A stretch of 64,000 bases of DNA from Euzebya sp. (GTDB taxonomy: Bacteria > Actinomycetota > Nitriliruptoria > Euzebyales > Euzebyaceae): assembly GCF_964222135.1 (NCBI RefSeq), contig NZ_CAXQBR010000109.1, forward strand, positions 1 through 64,000. Direction: 5' to 3'. Numbering within the stretch: position 1 is the first letter of the stretch; the number at the start of each line of letters is the position of its first letter. The translations under genes and the position numbers were made by a program. The notes beneath the pieces were generated by a model. It was not told the DNA's origin, did not search any database, and saw nothing but the letters and a program-made list of their open reading frames with translations. Shown piece by piece: positions 59,427 to 64,000 of the stretch.

Positions 59427-61372
59427 GCGCCCGATTGTGCCTGCCGTCGCAGTTCCTGCCGCCGGGCCTCGTCACCCAGCGCGATCGGTGCGGCGATCGC
59501 CTCCTCGGGGATCCCGAAGGCGTCGACCAGCCCCCGGGCGTGGGGCCGGACCTCGGCCAGCAGCTGCTCCACCTCGGCGGTGATGGCCTTCGACTGCTCC
59601 GGGCTGATGCGTCCGTGCTCGAGGAACCACGCGCGGTCCTCCTCGATGGTGGACAGCGCGTACAGGTCGTTGAGCAGCTCGAGCTGCGCCCGCGCGTCCG
59701 GGTCGGCGCAGCGGTCCACCGCAGCGGTCATCTGCTGCAGCACCAGGTTCTCGATGTGCACGCGCGCGGCGTACAGCACGTGGTTCTGCACGTCGTTGAA
59801 CGCCCGGAAGGAATCCCCGTGGTCCTCCATGCCCGCCCGGATCCGCATCGCGGCGGTCTCGAGCGCGTGCTCCTCGCGGTAGGTGAACATCTCGACCTGC
59901 CACCCGCGGTCGCGCAGGCCGGGGTCGTCCTTCGCGCTCGGCATCACGCTGCGGAGGGACTGCACGAGCGACGCGCCGCGGAGGCGCTCGAGGAGGGTGT
60001 CGACGACCTGGTCGGCGGCGAAGCGGGCGGTGCCGAGCGTGTCGAGCTGGCTGAACTCCTCGCGGTAGCCGGTCAGGAGGCCCTTCGCGACGAGCTGGAG
60101 CAGGACGGTGTTGGCCCCCTCGAAGGTGGCGAACACGTCGGTGTCCGCGCGCAGGTCCGGCAGGCGGTTGACCGACAGGTACCCCGCGCCGCCGCAGGCC
60201 TCGCGGCAGGCCTGGATGGTCCGGACCGCGTGCCAGGTGGCGACGGCCTTCAACCCGGCCGCGACCGGTTCGACCTCACGTCGGGCGTCGGCGTCGTCGC
60301 CCGCGAAGGCCTTCACGAGCCGGTCGACCAGGTCCTCCTGGGCGAAGTGGAGGGCGTAGGTCTTGGCGAGCGCCGGCAGCAGGGCGGTCTGGTGGCTCTG
60401 GTAGTCGAGCAGCGCCTGCTCCCGCCCGTCGCCGTCGGCGTCGAACTGGCGGCGCACCTCGCCGTAGCGGATGGCGATGGCCAGGGCGACCTTCGTCGCG
60501 CTGATCGCCGCCCCGGCGATCGAGGTCCGGCCGGTGACGAGCGTGCCGAGCATCGTGAAGAAGCGGCGCGAGGGGTTCTCGATCGGCGAGGTGTAGCGGC
60601 CGTCGGCCTCGACGGCCCCGAAGCGGTCGAGCAGGTCCTCACGAGGGACGCGGACGTGATCGAAGGTGATCCGCCCGTTGTCGACGCCGTTGAGTCCGGC
60701 CTTCGGGCCGTCGTCGGCGAGCGTGACGCCGGGGCAGGGCCGCATGTCGTCATCGCGGATCGGGACGACGAGGGCGTGGACGCCGTGCTCGCCGTCCGGC
60801 GTGATCAGCTGGGCGAACACGACGGCGGCCCTGCCGTCGCGGCCGGCGTTGCCGATGTAGTCCTTCGCGGCGTCCTCGTCCGGGGTGTGGACGACGAAGG
60901 TCCCGTCGGCCGGGTCGTACGTCGCGGTCGTCCGCAGGCTCTGGACGTCCGAGCCGTGCCCCACCTCGGTCATGGCGAAGCAGCCGGGGAGGGTCAGGTC
61001 GGCCACGTCGGCGAGGTAGCGCTCGTGGTGCCGCTCGGTGCCGAGGTTGAGGATGGCCCCGCCGAAGAGGCCCCACTGCACCCCGGCCTTGATCAGCAGG
61101 CTGAGGGACCCGAACGCGAGGGTCTCGAACGCCGCGATGCCGGCACCGAGGTCGTCCTGACCGCCGACAGCCGTCGGGTAGCCGAGCGCCGGGGTGAGCT
61201 TGCGCTCCCCGAGGACCGCCATCTGCTCGGCGACGCGGGCGCGGTGCTCGTCACGCGGCAGCCCGGTCGTCGGGGCGAACAGGGGGTCCTCGAGCAGCTG
61301 GCGCACCCGGGTGCGGACGTCGCCGTAGCGGCCGTCCAGGTGGTGGGCGAGGGCACGGGTGGTGGGGTCCAT
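59423..61372 (-). CDS. Acyl-CoA oxidase/dehydrogenase-like flavoprotein
   Basis: 649 residues from the ATG at 61372; the much longer frame upstream overlaps polA in another frame. Acyl-CoA oxidase size and layout: GCFAMTEVGHGSDVQSLRTT (FAD/substrate region), TFDHVRVPREDLLDRFG, ACREACGGAGYLSVNRLPDL and FEGANTVLLQLVAKGLL (catalytic-base region), then a long helical C-terminal domain (about 440-649). It oxidises acyl-CoA to enoyl-CoA in the cytoplasm, passing electrons to oxygen or another acceptor. Followed by the DUF983 gene. Its start is 27 bases after the polA stop. Confidence 0.87.
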   Translation of the reverse strand: MDPTTRALAHHLDGRYGDVRTRVRQLLEDPLFAPTTGLPRDEHRARVAEQMAVLGERKLTPALGYPTAVGGQDDLGAGIAAFETLAFGSLSLLIKAGVQWGLFGGAILNLGTERHHERYLADVADLTLPGCFAMTEVGHGSDVQSLRTTATYDPADGTFVVHTPDEDAAKDYIGNAGRDGRAAVVFAQLITPDGEHGVHALVVPIRDDDMRPCPGVTLADDGPKAGLNGVDNGRITFDHVRVPREDLLDRFGAVEADGRYTSPIENPSRRFFTMLGTLVTGRTSIAGAAISATKVALAIAIRYGEVRRQFDADGDGREQALLDYQSHQTALLPALAKTYALHFAQEDLVDRLVKAFAGDDADARREVEPVAAGLKAVATWHAVRTIQACREACGGAGYLSVNRLPDLRADTDVFATFEGANTVLLQLVAKGLLTGYREEFSQLDTLGTARFAADQVVDTLLERLRGASLVQSLRSVMPSAKDDPGLRDRGWQVEMFTYREEHALETAAMRIRAGMEDHGDSFRAFNDVQNHVLYAARVHIENLVLQQMTAAVDRCADPDARAQLELLNDLYALSTIEEDRAWFLEHGRISPEQSKAITAEVEQLLAEVRPHARGLVDAFGIPEEAIAAPIALGDEARRQELRRQAQSGA

Positions 61373-61398
61373 GTGGTGGTCCTTCCCGGCTGACGGGG

Positions 61399-64000
61399 TC
61401 AGTGCTTCTCCGCCTCGGCCCACGACGGGCCAGTGGCGGTGTCGACCTCGAGCGGCACGGCCAGCTCGATCACCCCCGCCATGGCATCGACGAGCAGCTG
61501 GCGCAGCTGCTCGGCCTCGTCCGCCACCGTCTCGCAGACCAGCTCGTCGTGGACCTGGAGCAGCAGCTGGGACCGCAGGCCCGCGTCGCGCATGGCCGCC
61601 CGCACGTCGTTCATCGCGATCTTCATGATGTCCGCGGCGGTGCCCTGGATGGGGGCGTTGAGCGCCATCCGCTCGGCCATCTGCCGCCGTTGCCGGTTGT
61701 CGCTCATCAGGTCGGGCAGGTAGCGCCGCCGGCCGGTGAGGGTCTCGGTGTACCCGGTGCGACGCGCATCCTCCACCCCGCCGTAGAGGTAGTCGCGCAC
61801 ACCGGGGAAGCGCTCGAAGTACGCGTCCATCAGCTCCTGGGCCTCCTCCCGCGGGATGGTGAGCTGCTGGGCCAGCCCGTAGGCGCTGAGCCCGTACGCC
61901 AACCCGTAGGTCATCCCCTTGATCTTCGAGCGGAGGGTGTTGTCGACCGCGTCGGTGCTGATCCCGAAGACCATCGCCGCGGTGGTGGCGTGGATGTCCT
62001 CGCCGGAGGCGAACGCCGCGAGCAGGCCCTCGTCGCCGGAGAGGTGGGCCATCACCCGCAGCTCGATCTGGGAGTAGTCGGCGACCAGCAGGGCGTCGAA
62101 GCCGTCGCCGGGCACGAACGCGCGACGGATCTGACGTCCCAGCTCGGTCCGGATCGGGATGTTCTGCAGGTTCGGGTTCTGGCTGGACAGCCGGCCGGTG
62201 ACCGCGACCGTCTGGTTGAACTCGGCGTGGACCCGCTGGCGGCGTCGGCCGCCGACCAGCGCGAGCAGCGGGTCGATGTAGGTGCCCTTGAGCTTCGAGT
62301 ACTCCCGGTAGGCCAGGATCGCGGGGATGACCGGGTGCTCGTCGGTGATCTTGCCGAGCTCCGCGGCGTCGGTCGACCAGCCGGTCTTGATCCGCTTGGT
62401 CTTCTTCAGCTCGAGGTGCTCGAAGAGCAGCTGCTGCAGCTTCTTCGGCGAGTCGAGGAAGGCGAGGTCGACGAACTCGTCGAGGTCGCGCGGATCGGCG
62501 AGCAGCGCCGCCCGTGCGGTGTCCTGCGCCGAGTCGATCTGCTCGGCGAGCTGCGTGCCCAGCTCGTGGAGCACCTCGCCGTCCACGGTGATCCCGACGC
62601 GCTCGAGCTCTGCCAGCCCGGCGATGAGGGGGACCTCGATGGAGCGGAGCAGCTCGGCCTGGCCGCGCTGGGTGACCTCGGCGTCGAGGACCTCCGCCAG
62701 CTCGAACAGCGCCTGGGCCGACAGCGCCCGGCCGCGCCACTCGCCGCCGTCGTCGGCGTCGCCGACGAGCAGCCCGAGCTGGGCGGGACCGTCGGTGTCG
62801 GCGGCGGCGAGCTCGTCCTCGGTGGTGAGGGTCTTGTTCAGGTAGGCCAGGCTGAGCTGGTCGAGGTCGTAGGACCGGTCCTGGGGCTGGAGGATGTAGG
62901 CCCACAGCTCGGTGTCGATCGTGGGGGGCGCGACCTCACCCAGCTCGGCGCCGCGCGCGAAGTGGTGCAGCCGCTTGCCGTCGTGCACCCACAGCTGCAG
63001 GCCGGCGGCGCCGGTCACCACGTCGGCCAGCGCGGCGTGGTCGGCGTCGTGGAGGGTCGCCATCGACGCGGCGATCGGGTTCGCCCCGGCGGCGGCGAGG
63101 GCCACGGCGACCGGCTCGAGGTCGGGCAGCCGACCGGTGGCGAGGGGGACGACCGCCACGGGCTGGCCCGCCGGCACCCGGGCGATCCAGGCTGCGAGGT
63201 CGCCGGCGTCGGCGCGCTCGGGCTCGGTGTCGAAGCCCGATGCCGCCTGGGTCGCCTGGGCTCCGAGGACCGTCTCGTTCAGCCGGTCCCACAGCGAGCG
63301 GAACTCGAGGGTGGCGAACAGCTCGCGCACGCGATCGGCGTCGAGGTCCCCCATCCGCAGGTCCTCGATCGGACGGGGCAGCGGCAGGTCGCGGTGGACG
63401 GTGGTCACGGTCCGGCTGGCGTACACCGCGTCGCGGTGCTCGGCGAGCATGGCGGGGACCTTCTTGCCGCGCAGCGCGTCGAGGTTCGCGTAGATGCCGT
63501 CGAGGTCGCCCCACTCGACCAGCAGCTTCGCGGCGGTCTTGTCACCCACCCCCGGCACGCCGGGGATGTTGTCGCTGGGGTCACCGCGGAGGGCGGCCAG
63601 CATCGGGTAGGAGGCCGGCGGCACGCCGTAGCGCTCCTCCACCGCCGCGGCGTCCATCACGACGGTGTCGCTGATGCCCCGCCGGGTGTACAGCACCTTG
63701 ACGTGCGGGTCCACGAGCTGGAACAGGTCCCGGTCGCCGGTCACGACGAGGACGTCCCAGCCCTCCGCCTTCGCCACCTCGGCGTAGCTGGCGATCAGGT
63801 CGTCGGCCTCCTGCCCCTCGAGGTCGACGCGCGGGATCGACATGGCGGCCAGCACCTCGTCGATCAGCGGCAGCTGGCTCTTGAACTCGTCCGGCGACGT
63901 GGTGCGGTTGGCCTTGTAGTCGGGCAGCAGCTCGGTGCGGGCAGCCGGCCGCCCCCGGTCGAACACCGCCGCGATCCCGTCGGGCGGGTGCTCGTCGAGC
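61399..64000 (-). CDS. polA: DNA polymerase I, 5' end beyond the window
   Basis: Open to the right edge, so the start is outside. Visible parts: 5'-3' exonuclease domain (GQEADDLIASYAEVAK, VVTGDRDLFQLVD, DNIPGVPGVGDKTAAKLL), an intermediate domain in which the proofreading signature FDTET is not found (the strand reads VAVVPLATG), and the polymerase domain with ADYSQIELRVMAHLSGD, KGMTYGLAYGLSAYGL and LLLQVHDELVCE. So it is predicted to lack 3'-5' exonuclease activity, as in Thermus and mycobacterial PolA. It repairs gaps and processes Okazaki fragments. Confidence 0.96.
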   Translation of the reverse strand, partial: LDEHPPDGIAAVFDRGRPAARTELLPDYKANRTTSPDEFKSQLPLIDEVLAAMSIPRVDLEGQEADDLIASYAEVAKAEGWDVLVVTGDRDLFQLVDPHVKVLYTRRGISDTVVMDAAAVEERYGVPPASYPMLAALRGDPSDNIPGVPGVGDKTAAKLLVEWGDLDGIYANLDALRGKKVPAMLAEHRDAVYASRTVTTVHRDLPLPRPIEDLRMGDLDADRVRELFATLEFRSLWDRLNETVLGAQATQAASGFDTEPERADAGDLAAWIARVPAGQPVAVVPLATGRLPDLEPVAVALAAAGANPIAASMATLHDADHAALADVVTGAAGLQLWVHDGKRLHHFARGAELGEVAPPTIDTELWAYILQPQDRSYDLDQLSLAYLNKTLTTEDELAAADTDGPAQLGLLVGDADDGGEWRGRALSAQALFELAEVLDAEVTQRGQAELLRSIEVPLIAGLAELERVGITVDGEVLHELGTQLAEQIDSAQDTARAALLADPRDLDEFVDLAFLDSPKKLQQLLFEHLELKKTKRIKTGWSTDAAELGKITDEHPVIPAILAYREYSKLKGTYIDPLLALVGGRRRQRVHAEFNQTVAVTGRLSSQNPNLQNIPIRTELGRQIRRAFVPGDGFDALLVADYSQIELRVMAHLSGDEGLLAAFASGEDIHATTAAMVFGISTDAVDNTLRSKIKGMTYGLAYGLSAYGLAQQLTIPREEAQELMDAYFERFPGVRDYLYGGVEDARRTGYTETLTGRRRYLPDLMSDNRQRRQMAERMALNAPIQGTAADIMKIAMNDVRAAMRDAGLRSQLLLQVHDELVCETVADEAEQLRQLLVDAMAGVIELAVPLEVDTATGPSWAEAEKH

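Noticed and set aside
61373-62905. N-terminal extension of the acyl-CoA oxidase-like frame into polA
   Set aside because: It overlaps polA in another frame and reads as Arg-rich nonsense; the ATG at 61372 gives the normal family length.

Overview
The window looks like chromosome of a very GC-rich actinobacterium. Codon third positions are overwhelmingly G or C, GTG starts and GTGA/ATGA overlaps are common, TAnnnT -10 boxes sit just upstream of some starts, and two genes carry cell-wall-binding repeat 2 domains. A deep actinobacterial lineage of the Nitriliruptoria/Euzebya type is my inference, not something the sequence proves.

Left part (1-10.7 kb), accessory. Roughly the first 3.2 kb is visibly poorer in GC. 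It holds two small exported proteins (one peptidoglycan-binding-like), a beta-propeller fragment, a PIG-L/LmbE deacetylase and a propeller plus cell-wall-repeat surface protein, then a LuxR-type regulator with a degenerate receiver. Next comes mobile-element debris: an IstB-like remnant, a DUF433/DUF5615 toxin-antitoxin pair, a large serine recombinase whose 5' side abuts the surviving 3' end of a metallo-beta-lactamase-fold gene, about 1 kb of remnants, and a second diverged copy of the same toxin-antitoxin pair in direct orientation.

Middle left (10.7-23 kb): a WYL regulator divergent from an epoxide-hydrolase-like gene; a YceI - histidine kinase - OmpR-type regulator operon; an intradiol-dioxygenase-like lipoprotein; an EAL phosphodiesterase; an MBL hydrolase; a CocE/NonD hydrolase; a PUA/EVE-like protein with a zinc ribbon; a fasciclin lipoprotein. 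Three of these genes carry four reading-frame breaks. A matching pair of 11-bp-phased GAGG repeats lies upstream of the YceI operon and of the dioxygenase gene, and is the best candidate operator for the local two-component system.

Middle (23-37.3 kb): a PaaZ-type bifunctional ring-opening enzyme, low-molecular-weight phosphatase, acyl-CoA dehydrogenase, AAA+ ATPase, a lipoprotein coupled to a very large cell-wall-anchored S8 protease, UvrB, enoyl-CoA hydratase and a small membrane protein.

37.6-46 kb: one minus-strand cluster for a form II CO-dehydrogenase-like molybdenum hydroxylase, coxS-coxL-coxM-coxD-coxE-xdhC-mocA-like-coxG, with a large hairpin between coxM and coxD. MoaA, needed for molybdenum cofactor, lies just beyond at 47.8-48.8 kb.

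Right part (46-64 kb), mostly housekeeping: MaoC protein, two coupled hypothetical genes, moaA divergent from a histidine kinase/LuxR regulator pair, an antiporter fused to stress-protein domains, an alpha-type carbonic anhydrase without signal peptide, coaE, rpsA, metZ with a rhodanese, a DUF983 protein, an acyl-CoA oxidase-like protein and the 3' part of polA, which runs off the right edge.

Besides genes, the window has several intergenic short-repeat arrays (10.76-10.86, 37.34-37.58, 47.68-47.84 and 57.22-57.34 kb) that no gene explains; these are the most unusual features. No tRNA, rRNA, CRISPR or known riboswitch was recognised.
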